Translations under genes and position numbers: made by a program | Part shown: positions 44,278 through 53,722 of the stretch, one piece after another | How positions within the stretch are numbered: position 1 is the first letter of the stretch | Layout of the letters: each line of letters begins with the position of its first letter | Source: Arthrobacter sp. SLBN-112 | GTDB taxonomy: Bacteria > Actinomycetota > Actinomycetes > Actinomycetales > Micrococcaceae | Reading direction: 5' to 3' | DNA: 64,000 nucleotides | Assembly: GCF_030944625.1 (NCBI RefSeq) | Contig: NZ_JAUSXY010000001.1 | Coordinates: forward strand, 1,240,001-1,304,000 | The notes under the pieces: model-generated | Told to the model about the DNA's origin: nothing | Database searches by the model: none | Seen by the model: the letters and a program-made list of their open reading frames with translations, nothing else

Positions 44278-44539
44278 GGTGTGCTCCCTTGGCTGGATTA
44301 TTTCTTGGTAGGGCCCGGCGTCGGATGACCGGACGCTAACCCCTACGACGCTTCCGGGTGAAGAATGGTTCACAGGCCTGCCGAATGTACGGAACGGAGA
44401 ATGCACCGGGCCCTCGAGACTTGGGGACATCGACCAGAAGGGGCTGGAACACTCCGGTTGAACCGTTTCCGGCCCGCCGGCGTCGTAACAGCAGGAAGCG
44501 GAGTGTTTCGGCGACGGGCCGGGTGACGGGAGGAGTGGG

Positions 44540-45040
44540 ATGCCGCTCGATGACAGCGTGGTGGAGGCGATCTACCGCGAGCACGGCAGCGCCCTGCGCC
44601 GTTTCGTGCTCAGCGCAACCCGGGACCCGCAGATCGCGGAGGACGTGGTCCAGGAAACCGTGCTCCGCGTCTGGCAGCACGCCCCGGACATCAACGGGAG
44701 CTTCCGCAGCTACCTGTACCGCACGGCCAGGAACGTCATGATCGACAACTATCGCAGGAGCCGGCGCCGGCCGGCCGAGGCCTTGGGAAGTGGCCTCGCA
44801 GATCCCGTCGAGGTTGTGGGACGCGTTGACGAAATGCTTAACCGGGTTTTGATGGAGGAAGCGCTCTTGCGGCTGAGCAAGGAACACCGCGAGGTCCTGG
44901 TGGCCCTGCACTACCGCCGGTTTACGGTCAACGAGGCAGCAGTCCAGCTCAATATTCCCAGCGGCACGGTCAAGTCCCGCGCCTACTACGGGCTCCGGGC
45001 ACTGCGAACCATCCTGGACGAGATGGGGGTGGAGCGGTGA
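44540..45040 (+). CDS. ECF RNA polymerase sigma factor (SigK/SigL-like)
   Basis: A 166-residue ECF sigma factor. Region 2 is seen in YREHGSALRRFVLSATRDPQ, AEDVVQETVLRVWQHA and FRSYLYRTARNVMIDNYRRS. Region 4 is RLSKEHREVLVALHYRRFTV then NEAAVQLNIPSGTVKSRAYY. It is followed by its probable anti-sigma with a GTGA overlap. Confidence 0.93.
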   Translation: MPLDDSVVEAIYREHGSALRRFVLSATRDPQIAEDVVQETVLRVWQHAPDINGSFRSYLYRTARNVMIDNYRRSRRRPAEALGSGLADPVEVVGRVDEMLNRVLMEEALLRLSKEHREVLVALHYRRFTVNEAAVQLNIPSGTVKSRAYYGLRALRTILDEMGVER

Positions 45041-45693
45041 GCACCAACCAGCACCACCTGCTCGGCGCCTACGTCCTGGGCGGCCTGGATTCCCAGGACC
45101 TCGCCCTCTTCGAATCCCATCTCCAGGATTGCGCTGCCTGCCGAAAGGAACTGGCCGCGCTGGAAAAGGTACCAATGCTCCTGGACGCCCTCCCCGTCCC
45201 GGACGCCCTGGCGCTCACCGCCGCACCCGGCGGCAGCGAAGACGCCGGGAACAACGTTCCCGTCCGCCTTTTCGACGAACTGTCCCGCCGGCGTCGAACC
45301 TTACGACGGCGGTGGGTGGCTTTGGCCGGCGCCATTGCGGCCGCGTGCTTGGCAGTGGGCCTGGCCGTGGGGCCGCTGCTGGTCAGGCCGCCGCAGCCGG
45401 ATGCCACCTACTCCGTGGCCTCCGGGAACGGGCTGCAGGTCCACATCGACATGGCACGCAAAGCCTGGGGAACCGAGCTCGCGGTGAGCGGCAGCAGCCT
45501 GCCCTCGGACGGGACACTCTCACTATGGGTCCGCGACCGTGCCGGCGGGGAGGACCGTGCCTGCGCCTGGTCGGCCACCCCCACCGGGAAAGTCAAGGTC
45601 ACCGGGGCAACACCCATCCAGCTGGGCAGCATTTCCAGTGTGGAATTGCGCGACGGCGCCCAGCACGCGGTGGCGGTGATTACGGTTCCCTAG
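45037..45693 (+). CDS. Zinc-binding anti-sigma factor with one membrane helix
   Basis: A 218-residue protein. The N-terminal ZAS domain has His28-x3-Cys32-x2-Cys35 (FESHLQDCAACRKEL), which binds the sigma factor. A membrane helix follows (WVALAGAIAAACLAVGLAVG) and then an extracytoplasmic beta-rich domain of the RskA type (STLPSDGT-like SGSSLPSDGTLSLWV). It starts at GTG 45037 overlapping the sigma stop. Its end overlaps the convergent SRPBCC gene by 14 bp. Confidence 0.9.
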   Translation: MSTNQHHLLGAYVLGGLDSQDLALFESHLQDCAACRKELAALEKVPMLLDALPVPDALALTAAPGGSEDAGNNVPVRLFDELSRRRRTLRRRWVALAGAIAAACLAVGLAVGPLLVRPPQPDATYSVASGNGLQVHIDMARKAWGTELAVSGSSLPSDGTLSLWVRDRAGGEDRACAWSATPTGKVKVTGATPIQLGSISSVELRDGAQHAVAVITVP

Positions 45694-46183
45694 GACCTGC
45701 CGGCTTGTTCTCCAGTGCCCGGAATTCGGCCACCAGGGCCTGGTCCTCGCAGGCGCGGGCGAAAGCTTCGATCCGCCGTTCGATCTCGTACCCCAGCAGC
45801 CGGCTGCCGATCCGCTCCATCGCGGCCCGGAGCACAGCCGGCCGGCACGAAAACGTGTACTTCCAGACTGCCCTTGTGCCGTCGTCGTCCGCGGTGAAGC
45901 GCCAGCCACCGCCGAAATTCGCGAAGAACCACGGGCCGGACACCATGGTCATGCCGACGCTGCGCGGTGGCGCGTAGGAGACGTACTGGCTGACCATGGA
46001 CAGGCCCAGCCGCGACCTGGTGCGGGTGCGGACGCCCTTCCCCGGAGCGTGGGCGCCGTCGAGGAAACCCTGCGCGGAGATGAAGGGGTCCCATTTGAGC
46101 CGGAAGGTGCCGGTGGTCTGGGAGAAGGCGAAGGCAGTCTCCGGATCGATGCGGATAAAGCGCTCGGCACGTACCTGGGGCAT
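45680..46183 (-). CDS. SRPBCC-family protein
   Basis: A 167-residue protein resembling the START-like SRPBCC (polyketide cyclase/dehydrase) ligand-binding fold: FIRIDPETAFAFSQTTGTFR, LKWDPFISAQGFL, WFFANFGGGWRFTADDDGTR and AVWKYTFSCRP. It probably binds a hydrophobic ligand; the ligand is unknown. Confidence 0.75.
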   Translation of the reverse strand: MPQVRAERFIRIDPETAFAFSQTTGTFRLKWDPFISAQGFLDGAHAPGKGVRTRTRSRLGLSMVSQYVSYAPPRSVGMTMVSGPWFFANFGGGWRFTADDDGTRAVWKYTFSCRPAVLRAAMERIGSRLLGYEIERRIEAFARACEDQALVAEFRALENKPAGPREP

Positions 46184-46212
46184 CCTTCAACCCTAACCAC
46201 CCGTACTGCCGG

Positions 46213-47061
46213 TTACTTGCTCATTTTGGCCAACCGGGCGCGCATCACCATGTACGCGCCGTAGCAAATCAAGCCTGCTCCCACCGCGGCCAGGAGATAG
46301 GGCCCGAGGGGTTGGTCGCGGAGGGCGCGCAGGCCGCCGTCCAGGCCGGTGGAGTCCTCCGGGTGCTGCTTCACCGTGGCCACGACGATCAGCAGGCCGG
46401 CGAGCAGCAGTACCGTTCCCTTCGCGACGTAGCCGGCCACTCCCAGTGCGGTGACCGCCGTCCTCGCCGGGCCGGGAGAGGGCATCCGCAACTGCTTCTG
46501 GAAGGACTTCTTGGGTCCCCTGATGCCGTACGCCACGCCCGCGACAGCCACCGCCAGGCCGATCACCACCAGCAGCGCCACACCGCCGGGCGCCACCATC
46601 ATGGAAACGGTGAAGTCACTGGTGGCCTTGCGGTTGTCGCCGCCGGTGCCCGTGCCCGTGACGAAGTGCCACAGCGTCAGGGCAAGCACGGCATAGACGA
46701 CGGCCTGCAGGGCGGCCTTGGCCTTGTTCTTGGCTTTCTTCTTGGTGGGCTGGTGGTTGAAATCGAAGATCGCATCGCTTGTCTGCCACAGCGACAAGGC
46801 GGCGCAAGCGGCGAAGCTGCCCCACAGCAGGAAGGGGCCAACAGGCATGGTGGCCAGTTCGGCCACGGCGCCGCTGAAATCGGCGCTGCCGGTGCCCCCC
46901 ACGGCGAGCCGGATGGCGATCGCACCCACCAGCAGGTGCAGGATGCCGCTGACCGCAAAACCCAGCCGGGCAAGAATCTCAAGCACACGCGAATTCGTGA
47001 CGTCTTCGGCCTTGTCAACGGCCTGCTGCAACTCTTTTTTGATCGTCGTTCCTTTGGACAA
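46213..47061 (-). CDS. DUF1206 membrane protein
   Basis: A protein of about 282 residues with six hydrophobic helices arranged as three pairs, as in DUF1206: LGFAVSGILHLLVGAIAIRL, AALQAVVYAVLALTLWHFV and VAGYVAKGTVLLLAGLLIVV. The function is unknown. The start is uncertain: the TTG at 47061 is in frame, and AAAGGA lies close to an ATC codon at 47043 that would be a non-standard start. A longer reading runs antisense to the next gene and is rejected. Confidence 0.75.
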   Translation of the reverse strand: MSKGTTIKKELQQAVDKAEDVTNSRVLEILARLGFAVSGILHLLVGAIAIRLAVGGTGSADFSGAVAELATMPVGPFLLWGSFAACAALSLWQTSDAIFDFNHQPTKKKAKNKAKAALQAVVYAVLALTLWHFVTGTGTGGDNRKATSDFTVSMMVAPGGVALLVVIGLAVAVAGVAYGIRGPKKSFQKQLRMPSPGPARTAVTALGVAGYVAKGTVLLLAGLLIVVATVKQHPEDSTGLDGGLRALRDQPLGPYLLAAVGAGLICYGAYMVMRARLAKMSK

Positions 47062-47226
47062 GCGCAGTAGAGCGCTGGTGTGCGTGCCCTTCTTACAATG
47101 GCAATCGTGCCACGCGGGCCCGGTCCGGAACAGCCGGCCCCGCAGCGGCCGGCGCGGGCTGCCTGCCGCCAAGCGATGGCCGGTGCAGGTGCTGCCGCCG
47201 TGCGGGCCCCGGGTTCGGGATACGGG

Positions 47227-47246
47227 GATGGGGAGGGATCCCCATC
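47227..47246. repeat. Small perfect hairpin upstream of the WXG gene
   Basis: GATGGGGA (47227-47234) and TCCCCATC (47239-47246) with a GGGA loop, 74 bp before the WXG-protein start. The 258-bp gap 47062-47319 between divergent genes holds no other recognised element. Confidence 0.5.
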
Positions 47247-47319
47247 GCCGGGTCCGGCACCCTGTGCAACCATAAGGACCAGCGATCCACACGCACCGCA
47301 CACTTTTCCGGGGGAAACC

Positions 47320-48900
47320 ATGACTTTTTACGGCGCTGACGTCAGCCAGTTGCGGGCTCTGGCCAAGGCAGCGGACCAGGCGGCGTCCCTTTTGAGCAGC
47401 CGGGCCGGCACCCTGCACAGCCAGATCCAGTCCGCTCCGTGGAAGGGGCGGGACGGTGAACTTTTCCGCCAGGAGTGGAGTGGAAGCCACCGGCCCAGCC
47501 TGGACAAGGTGGTGGCCAGCCTGCGGGAGAACTCCAAGATCCTGATGCGGCAGGCCGACGAGCAGGAAAAGGCCTCCACCGCCGGTTCAGGCGGATCCGG
47601 GACCAGCACCTGGGACCGGCTCACCTCGCTGGCCGCGCAGGCCCGGGAATGGCTGAAAGAGAAAGCGGAGGCGGCCAGGGCGGCAGCCGAACACCGTAAG
47701 GAACTTGAAGCCGGGCTCGAACGCATGGTCAATGCCAGCCCGGAAGAGCAGGCCAAGTGGTGGGACAGCCTGTCAGCGGCGGACCGCAAATACCTGATTG
47801 AGGGCGAAGGCAGCGATGGGCCCTTCGCCGAGGACCTGATGCGCATGGACGGCGGCATTCCCGCAGCCGCGCAGCAACTGGCCAAGCAGCACCTGCAGGA
47901 GCTTGCCAAGGCGGACATCCCGATCTATTCGGAGACCGGCAAGGCCTCCATCGAGGCCAGGGTGGCCTGGGTCCACGGCGGCGCTGAAGTGGGCACGGAA
48001 GTGGTGGAGAACGCCGACGGCTCCGCCACCATGAAGGTGTACGGAAACATGGGCCTGGGCGTCAACGATACCACCGGCACGGCGGGCGCCACCCTGACCG
48101 GGGAAGTCTCCCGTGAATACACGTTCGCCAGCGTGGAGGAGGCCATGGCGGCCCGTGAGCAGATGTACAAGGACCTGCCGCCGGACAGCATCAGCGACAT
48201 CAAGGACGTGGCAGGCAACCCGCCCGGCTACATCCTGGACACCATCAACGACGCCGCCCACGACAACGGCTCCACCGGCCAGACGGACAAGGCCAAGGGA
48301 ACCTTCTCACTGGAAGCCTCGGGCGAATCCGGCACGGCGTCCGGCTCGGCCAAGCTCGACCTTGCGTACGAGCGCAACCTGACGGACGGGACGTCAACGG
48401 CCAGCGGCGAGGTCTCGGCGCAGGGCAAGCTCAACCTGGACGGCCGTGTCTTCGAGGCCTCCGGCAAGGGCGGCCTGCAGGTCAACATGGACAAGGGCAA
48501 CAACATCGATTCAGTATCCGTGTCCATGGACGGGACCGTCGCCCAGGGCGTCACCGAAGGCGTGGATGGGAAGGCCGCCAAGTTCGACTCCACCGTGACC
48601 GCGGGTACCCAGGGCACGGTCAAGATCAACGTGGATTACTCCCCGGAAAACCGGCCCGTCATCGACAGCTACCTGCGCAACGTTGCCCTCGGCAATGAGG
48701 CCGGTGCCGCCCGTGATGCCGCCAGGCTGTACGAGGCCGGCTCCGCCACCGTCCAGGTGAACTCGGTGGTCACCGCCACCAATGAGGCCGGATTCGACGT
48801 GAAGCTGGGTGAGGTGGAAGTGAAGACCGAGAACCAGTCAACCACCAACGTCTCCACGTACTATAAAGTCCCCAACGACACCAAGCTCGAGAGGCTCTGA
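47320..48900 (+). CDS. WXG100-type protein with long beta-rich C-terminus (type VII secretion candidate)
   Basis: A 526-residue protein. The first hundred residues look like a WXG100 helical hairpin (LRALAKAADQAASLLSSRAG, Trp41-x-Gly43 in APWKGRDGELF). A charged helical region follows to about residue 140, and the rest is Gly/Thr/Asp-rich with beta-strand character (GTFSLEASGESGTASGSAKL, DGRVFEASGKGGLQVNMDKG). GGGGG precedes the ATG at 47320. WXG proteins are exported by ESX/type VII systems, none of whose machinery is in the window. It may be an effector or surface protein; no known toxin domain was recognised. Confidence 0.75.
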   Translation: MTFYGADVSQLRALAKAADQAASLLSSRAGTLHSQIQSAPWKGRDGELFRQEWSGSHRPSLDKVVASLRENSKILMRQADEQEKASTAGSGGSGTSTWDRLTSLAAQAREWLKEKAEAARAAAEHRKELEAGLERMVNASPEEQAKWWDSLSAADRKYLIEGEGSDGPFAEDLMRMDGGIPAAAQQLAKQHLQELAKADIPIYSETGKASIEARVAWVHGGAEVGTEVVENADGSATMKVYGNMGLGVNDTTGTAGATLTGEVSREYTFASVEEAMAAREQMYKDLPPDSISDIKDVAGNPPGYILDTINDAAHDNGSTGQTDKAKGTFSLEASGESGTASGSAKLDLAYERNLTDGTSTASGEVSAQGKLNLDGRVFEASGKGGLQVNMDKGNNIDSVSVSMDGTVAQGVTEGVDGKAAKFDSTVTAGTQGTVKINVDYSPENRPVIDSYLRNVALGNEAGAARDAARLYEAGSATVQVNSVVTATNEAGFDVKLGEVEVKTENQSTTNVSTYYKVPNDTKLERL

Positions 48901-48904
48901 AACC

Positions 48905-49351
48905 ATGTCAGTGCACATCGAATCCCCGCTGGGCTTCACCGCAGACTTCCCCGAGCACACCCAGGTCCTGGACGACTCGTCGGCGGGCCCCAACAGCGAG
49001 CAGTACGGTCTGCTGGGCGGCGTCCTGGTCACCGTGATCAAGGACGACACTTCCGTGCAGGATGCGCCGCAGGCCAACGGCTGGGCACACCTGATGTCAG
49101 ATTTCTACCGCGAGGAGCGCGGCGGCACCCTGCTGGCCGAAGGCGAGCTGAACCTGCCCGGCAAGTCCGCGTACGCCGTGGTGGTGGGTTATGACGACGC
49201 CGGCGGGTCGGCAAAGGTGGCAGCCACGGTTGGCGTGTGGGAAAGCGGACGGTTCATCGGCGTCGTGGTGATCTGGCCGTACCTGAACCCCGAGGCCGAG
49301 CCCAGGCTGGACATGCTCAAGGAGATCGTGGCCGCCATCAACGTCGGATAG
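48905..49351 (+). CDS. Hypothetical partner of the WXG protein
   Basis: A 148-residue protein starting 4 bp after the WXG gene. It begins with SPLGFTADFPEHTQVLDDSS and has a late IGVVVIWPYLNPEAEPRLDM. It has no signal peptide or membrane helix. The shape (short alpha/beta protein, operon with a WXG protein) resembles secretion partners or chaperones, but no family was recognised. Confidence 0.7.
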   Translation: MSVHIESPLGFTADFPEHTQVLDDSSAGPNSEQYGLLGGVLVTVIKDDTSVQDAPQANGWAHLMSDFYREERGGTLLAEGELNLPGKSAYAVVVGYDDAGGSAKVAATVGVWESGRFIGVVVIWPYLNPEAEPRLDMLKEIVAAINVG

Positions 49352-49402
49352 CGCCCAACGCCGCACCGGTCGGTCACGCCTGCAGTTCAGCAGGCCAGCA
49401 CG

Positions 49403-50326
49403 TCAGCGTCGGCGGTAGCAGAGGTCGAAGATCAGCCGGCCGGCTTCGTGGGCCTTCGCCTCGAAGCTGGTCCGGATCCTGCCTTCGAACCGGGGCGCCC
49501 AGCCGCCGGTTTCGTCCACGCCTTCGTTGGGACCGGTGTGCCCGGTGCTCACGGGCGCCCGTCCCTCCCGGACCGGTGCACCGCCTACCAGCGATTCGAC
49601 GCCGGACTGCCACACCTGGGTCAGCGGGCTTTCGGGTCCGCGGCGCTCGCCGGTGTGCAGGTTTTCGAAGTCCGCTGAGCCCGCCATGACGTCCCTCACG
49701 TGGATGGCGTAGTTGGACCAGTCGGTGGCGATCCGGAACAGGCCGCCCGGTTTCAATGCCTTTGCCGCGAGGCCGGCGAACTCGGGCTGGATGAGGCGGC
49801 GCTTGTGGTGCCGTGACTTGTGCCACGGATCCGGGAAGAAGACCCACAGTTCGCTGACGGAGCCGGCGGGAAGCATGGTGGCCAGTACTTCCGGGGCGTT
49901 CGCCTCGACCACGCGGACGTTGGTCAGGCCCCGGCTGTTGATCTTGATGATGGTGTTGGCGAGCCCGGGCGTGTAGACCTCCACGGCAAGGAAGTTCGTG
50001 TCCGGGTTCTGTTCTGCCGCGTGGCAGATGGCGTCGCCCAGGCCGGACCCGATCTCGACGACCAGCGGGGCTTCGCGGCCGAATTCGGCTGCCGCGTCGA
50101 AGGTGTAGTCGGGGTGGACCGAGGTGTTGGCCACGTGCCGGGGAACGTCCACAGCCCACCGCTCCGCATGCTCGGCCCAGGCGGCCTGCCGCCGGCCCTG
50201 CAACCGGGTGCCGCGGCGCACGAAGCTGACCGGGCGCCCGCCGTAGGTACCGAAGGAGGCTTGGGTTCCGGGCGTGACGGGCCTGGGGACATGCGGCTGC
50301 TGGGGGTTTTCAGGGGATTCGCTCAT
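49403..50326 (-). CDS. trmB: tRNA (guanine-N7-)-methyltransferase
   Basis: A 307-residue SAM-dependent enzyme forming m7G46 in tRNA. It has VVEIGSGLGD (SAM loop), FLAVEVYTPGLANTIIK and the defining FFPDPWHKSRHHKRRLIQ. It is longer than E. coli TrmB, with a basic N-terminal extension and an extra acidic/Gly-rich insert before RIRTSFEAKAHEAGR near the C-terminus, as in other Actinobacteria. Confidence 0.95.
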   Translation of the reverse strand: MSESPENPQQPHVPRPVTPGTQASFGTYGGRPVSFVRRGTRLQGRRQAAWAEHAERWAVDVPRHVANTSVHPDYTFDAAAEFGREAPLVVEIGSGLGDAICHAAEQNPDTNFLAVEVYTPGLANTIIKINSRGLTNVRVVEANAPEVLATMLPAGSVSELWVFFPDPWHKSRHHKRRLIQPEFAGLAAKALKPGGLFRIATDWSNYAIHVRDVMAGSADFENLHTGERRGPESPLTQVWQSGVESLVGGAPVREGRAPVSTGHTGPNEGVDETGGWAPRFEGRIRTSFEAKAHEAGRLIFDLCYRRR

Positions 50327-50368
50327 CCCTTCCAGAATAGCGCCGCACGGAGAACGCCGGTCAGCACA

Positions 50369-50821
50369 TCATCCGAACAGCCCGATGGCATCGAGCGCCG
50401 GACCCAAGGCCAGGGCGAACATCAAGCCGGCAATGCACAGGGCGACTGCGGCGCTGGACCTGTCTTTTGAGGGCTGCGGCGCGCTCTTCAGCACAGGAAG
50501 TGCCAGTCGAAGCGCCAGCGAGGCAAACAGCAAGGGGAGGCTGAAGAACACCAGAGGCATCACCCAAGGCCTCGGCGAAGGGCCTTCATCCGGGTAAGTC
50601 AGCAACATGGCAAACATGGCGGCCGGTCCGGTAAGGAACATGCTCGCAGGGGCGATGAGCGCCAGGACCAGGCTGTTTGCCCCTTTGTGGCAGGGCCTGG
50701 GACGGTGTTGGATGGGGCCCTGCGGGGGAGTGCCGCCCTGTCCATCCGGCGGGCTGTCCCCTGCCGGCAGCGCACCCTCCTGGGGCGTAGGCCACGGTTC
50801 CCGAGGTGAGGAATCTTTCAT
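50369..50821 (-). CDS. Small membrane protein, hypothetical
   Basis: A 150-residue protein with a Pro-rich cytoplasmic N-terminus and three or four hydrophobic helices (SLVLALIAPASMFLTGPAAM, WVMPLVFFSLPLLFASLALR, AVALCIAGLMFALALGPALD). GGGAGAA precedes the ATG at 50821. It resembles DUF4190-like actinobacterial membrane proteins only in outline. The function is unknown. It is divergent from the MFS exporter. Confidence 0.65.
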   Translation of the reverse strand: MKDSSPREPWPTPQEGALPAGDSPPDGQGGTPPQGPIQHRPRPCHKGANSLVLALIAPASMFLTGPAAMFAMLLTYPDEGPSPRPWVMPLVFFSLPLLFASLALRLALPVLKSAPQPSKDRSSAAVALCIAGLMFALALGPALDAIGLFG

Positions 50822-50959
50822 CGTTCTCCCATTGGTCTGTACGGCCAGCCGGGCGGCCGCGGGTGCTCCCAAACTACGAAGGCAGCAGCGGTGCCGGAAG
50901 ACGCTTCACCCCGTATGTGGATAACTCCCGCGGGAGCGCCGTCCTGCAAGAATGGGCGG

Positions 50960-52316
50960 ATGACGGACGCAACGAATGCCGGGGTAAGGAAGCAACGGCG
51001 AAGGGCTGTCTCCGAAGATGCCCAGGGGCGGTCCAGGACGGGCAGCAGCCTGGTGGACCTGAGCACCCTGGTGGACGCCGAGATTGACGAGCTCCCCGCG
51101 CCCGGACCCACCCGCGTGGGCGGCCGGCGCGCCCTGGCCTACCTGGGTGTGTGCCTGGTGCTGATCGGCTTGAACCTGCGCAGCGTCTTTTCCAGCCTGT
51201 CCGCTGTCCTGCCGGAGGTGACCGCCCAGGCCGGCCTGCCTGGCTGGTCCGTGGTGGTGCTGACCACGGTTCCCGTGACCTTGCTGGGTGTCTTTGCCCC
51301 GCTTGCCCCGGTTCTTGCCCGCCGGTTCGGTGCCGAACGGGTACTGCTGGGGGCCATGGCGTTGCTGACCGCGGGATTGCTGCTGCGGCCTGTGGACGCC
51401 GGGGCAACCTTGGGCGGTGCCGGCCACCTGCCTGCCCTGCTGGCCGGCACGGCCGCCTGCGGCGCGGCGATCGCCCTGTGCAACGTCCTTCTGCCCGGCC
51501 TGGTGAAGCGGGACTTCCCGCACCGCCTGGGCCTCATGGGCGGCCTGTACACCACCGCCATCTGCGCGTCCGCCGCCCTCGGGGCCGGGTTTACGTACCC
51601 GGTCTACACGGCGACGGGGGAGTGGACCAGGGCGCTGTGGGTCTGGGCGGTGCCCGCCGCCGTCGTGCTCCTCCTGTTCCTGCCCGTTGCCGTGCGGCAG
51701 GGAACGGTCCGGCACCAAACGGTCAGGGACGGGGTCAACGTATGGCGGTCGCCGGTGGCATGGCAGGTGACCATCTTCATGGTGTTGCAGGCCATGATGT
51801 CCTTCAGCGGTTTCGCCTGGCTCTCGCCCATCCTCCGCGAAAGGGGCGTTGACGGTGCAACGGCAGGGCTGATCGTTGCGGTATGCATCGTGCTGCAGAT
51901 GCTGGGTTCCCTGTTTGCCCCTGCCCTGGCCGCGAAGTTCCGCGACCAGCGGGCCATCAATACGGTGGTCGCGCTGATGACCGGCGGCGGCTTCGTGCTG
52001 AGCATCCTCGGCCGCGCTGGACCTGATCTGGGTATGGGCAGGGCTGCTGGGCCTGGGGCAGGGAAGCCTCACTGCCTGCGCGCTGACCCTGATCATGCTC
52101 CGCACCCGCGATGGGCACACCGCCGCGCACCTTTCAGGCATGATGCAGGGCGTTGGCTACGGGGTTGGCTCGACCGGAACGCTCATGGTGGGGCAACTGC
52201 ACCAGGCCACAGGGTCTTTTATTCCCGCCGCCATCCTGTTCACGGTGGTCGGCCTGCTCGCCGCCGTCTTCGGCTACCGCTCCGGCCGGAACCGGTACGT
52301 GGGCGAGGAACCGTAA
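50960..52316 (+). pseudogene. CynX/NimT-family MFS transporter, one frameshift
   Basis: A major facilitator of the cyanate/nitroimidazole type, about 452 residues when repaired. The frame from ATG 50960 is intact up to ALMTGGGFVLSIL near 52008. There an extra G (GG at 52010-52011) shifts it; removing one gives SILAALDLIWVWAGLLGLGQ and the last helices, ending at TAA 52316. Without the correction the frame reads into the next transporter, giving a false 900-residue fusion. The next gene starts on the last base of the stop (TAATG). Possible sequencing error. Confidence 0.85.
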
Positions 52317-53722
52317 TGCAGGACCCCACACTTCCAGCTGTCCACCACGCCACCGGGATCTTCCGGCCCCCGTATTTCTGGGTGACGGTGGGTACCTGCG
52401 CCCTGGTGTTCCTGGCCGCGTTCGAATCCCTTGCCGTGACCACCATCATGCCGCTGGTCAGCCGGGAACTGAACGGCGGGAGCCTCTACGCGCTGGCCTT
52501 CGCGGGGCCGCTGGCCACCGGTGTCATCGGCATGGTGGGGGCCGGCAACTGGTCAGACCGGCGCGGGCCTGCCCTGCCGCTGTATGCCTCCGTAGCGTTG
52601 TTCGTGGCCGGCCTGCTGGTCGCCGGCACCTCGGTTTCCATGCCCATGCTGGTCACCGGCCGCCTGGTCCAGGGATTTGGCGGGGGCGCCCTCACCGTGG
52701 CCCTCTATGTCCTGGTGGCGAGGTTCTACCCGGGCACGCTGCATCCCAGGATCTTCGCCGCGTTTTCGGCCGCCTGGGTGGTGCCCTCACTGGTGGGGCC
52801 CTTCGCGGCCGGTGTGGTGGCTCAGGTCTTCAGCTGGCACTGGGTGTTCCTGGGCGTCGTGGGGTTGGTGATTCCGGCGCTCGCCATGATCGTGCCGGTC
52901 CTGCGCGGACTGGACGCACCCGGGTCAAACGACGGGCCGGAAGAGAGGGTCCCGCCGTGGGCTCCGGGCCGGCTCGGGTGGGCGGCGCTGGCCGCGCTGG
53001 CCGTACTGGGGCTCAACCTCTCCGCCGACGTCAGCATCCCCGCCTTCCCGCCGGCCAAGGCACTCCTGGCCGTTGCCGCCGTCGTCCTTGCCCTGGCAGC
53101 GGTCCGCCCGCTGGTGCCCGCCGGGACCCTTCGGGCACGGCGCGGCCTGCCCAGCGTGATCCTGGCCCGCGGCCTCGCCTCGGCGTCCTTCTTCGGGGCC
53201 GAGGTCTACCTTCCATACCTGCTGATCGACCAGTACGGCTTCCCGCCCACCTTGGCGGGCGTTACCCTCACCGGCGGCGCATTGGCCTGGGCCGGTGCCG
53301 CAGCGGTCCAGGGCCGGATGGGCCCACGGCTGCCGCACCGGAGAGCTGTGCGGGTGGGCTCGCTGATGGTGCTCGTTGCCATCCTCCTGGCGCTGGCCAC
53401 CGCGGGGCTGCACTGGCCGGCCGCCGTCGCCATCGCCGGGTGGGTGCTGGCCGGCGGCGGAATGGGCCTGCTCTACCCCCGGTTGAGCGTGATGACGCTG
53501 GCACTTTCCAGCAAGGAAAACGAGGGCTTCAACAGCTCTGCCATGTCCATCGCGGACTCCCTCGGCGGGGCTCTTTCGCTGGCCGCCACCGGGATTGTCT
53601 TCGCAGCATTTACGACGACGGTCCAGTCCTTTGCGGGCGTCTTCGCCTTTACCGCGGCCCTCGGGGTGGCCGCGGTGCTGGTGGCACCGCGGGTCACCGG
53701 CGGGAAAGGCCAGGCCAGCTAA
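52316..53722 (+). CDS. MFS exporter, 14-helix drug-resistance type
   Basis: A 468-residue major facilitator with about fourteen helices: TIMPLVSRELNGGSLYALAF, GNWSDRRGPALPLY (motif A region), GRLVQGFGGGALTVALYVLV and AAWVVPSLVGPFAAGVVAQV (motif C region). It resembles EmrB/QacA-type multidrug exporters. It is translationally coupled to the upstream transporter, an arrangement that suggests shared regulation and not a joint complex. Its end overlaps the convergent methyltransferase gene by 4 bp. Confidence 0.9.
   Translation: MQDPTLPAVHHATGIFRPPYFWVTVGTCALVFLAAFESLAVTTIMPLVSRELNGGSLYALAFAGPLATGVIGMVGAGNWSDRRGPALPLYASVALFVAGLLVAGTSVSMPMLVTGRLVQGFGGGALTVALYVLVARFYPGTLHPRIFAAFSAAWVVPSLVGPFAAGVVAQVFSWHWVFLGVVGLVIPALAMIVPVLRGLDAPGSNDGPEERVPPWAPGRLGWAALAALAVLGLNLSADVSIPAFPPAKALLAVAAVVLALAAVRPLVPAGTLRARRGLPSVILARGLASASFFGAEVYLPYLLIDQYGFPPTLAGVTLTGGALAWAGAAAVQGRMGPRLPHRRAVRVGSLMVLVAILLALATAGLHWPAAVAIAGWVLAGGGMGLLYPRLSVMTLALSSKENEGFNSSAMSIADSLGGALSLAATGIVFAAFTTTVQSFAGVFAFTAALGVAAVLVAPRVTGGKGQAS

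Noticed and set aside
47062..47490. Longer DUF1206 protein reading back over the WXG gene.
   Set aside because: The extension is antisense to the WXG coding region and is Gly/Arg/Pro-rich without membrane segments.
50891..53722. A single 943-residue open frame spanning two MFS transporters, which could be read as a fusion exporter.
   Set aside because: Between about 52012 and 52316 the frame is Arg/His/Gly-rich noise, while another frame carries the missing transmembrane helices and a proper stop overlapping the next ATG. An extra base explains it better.
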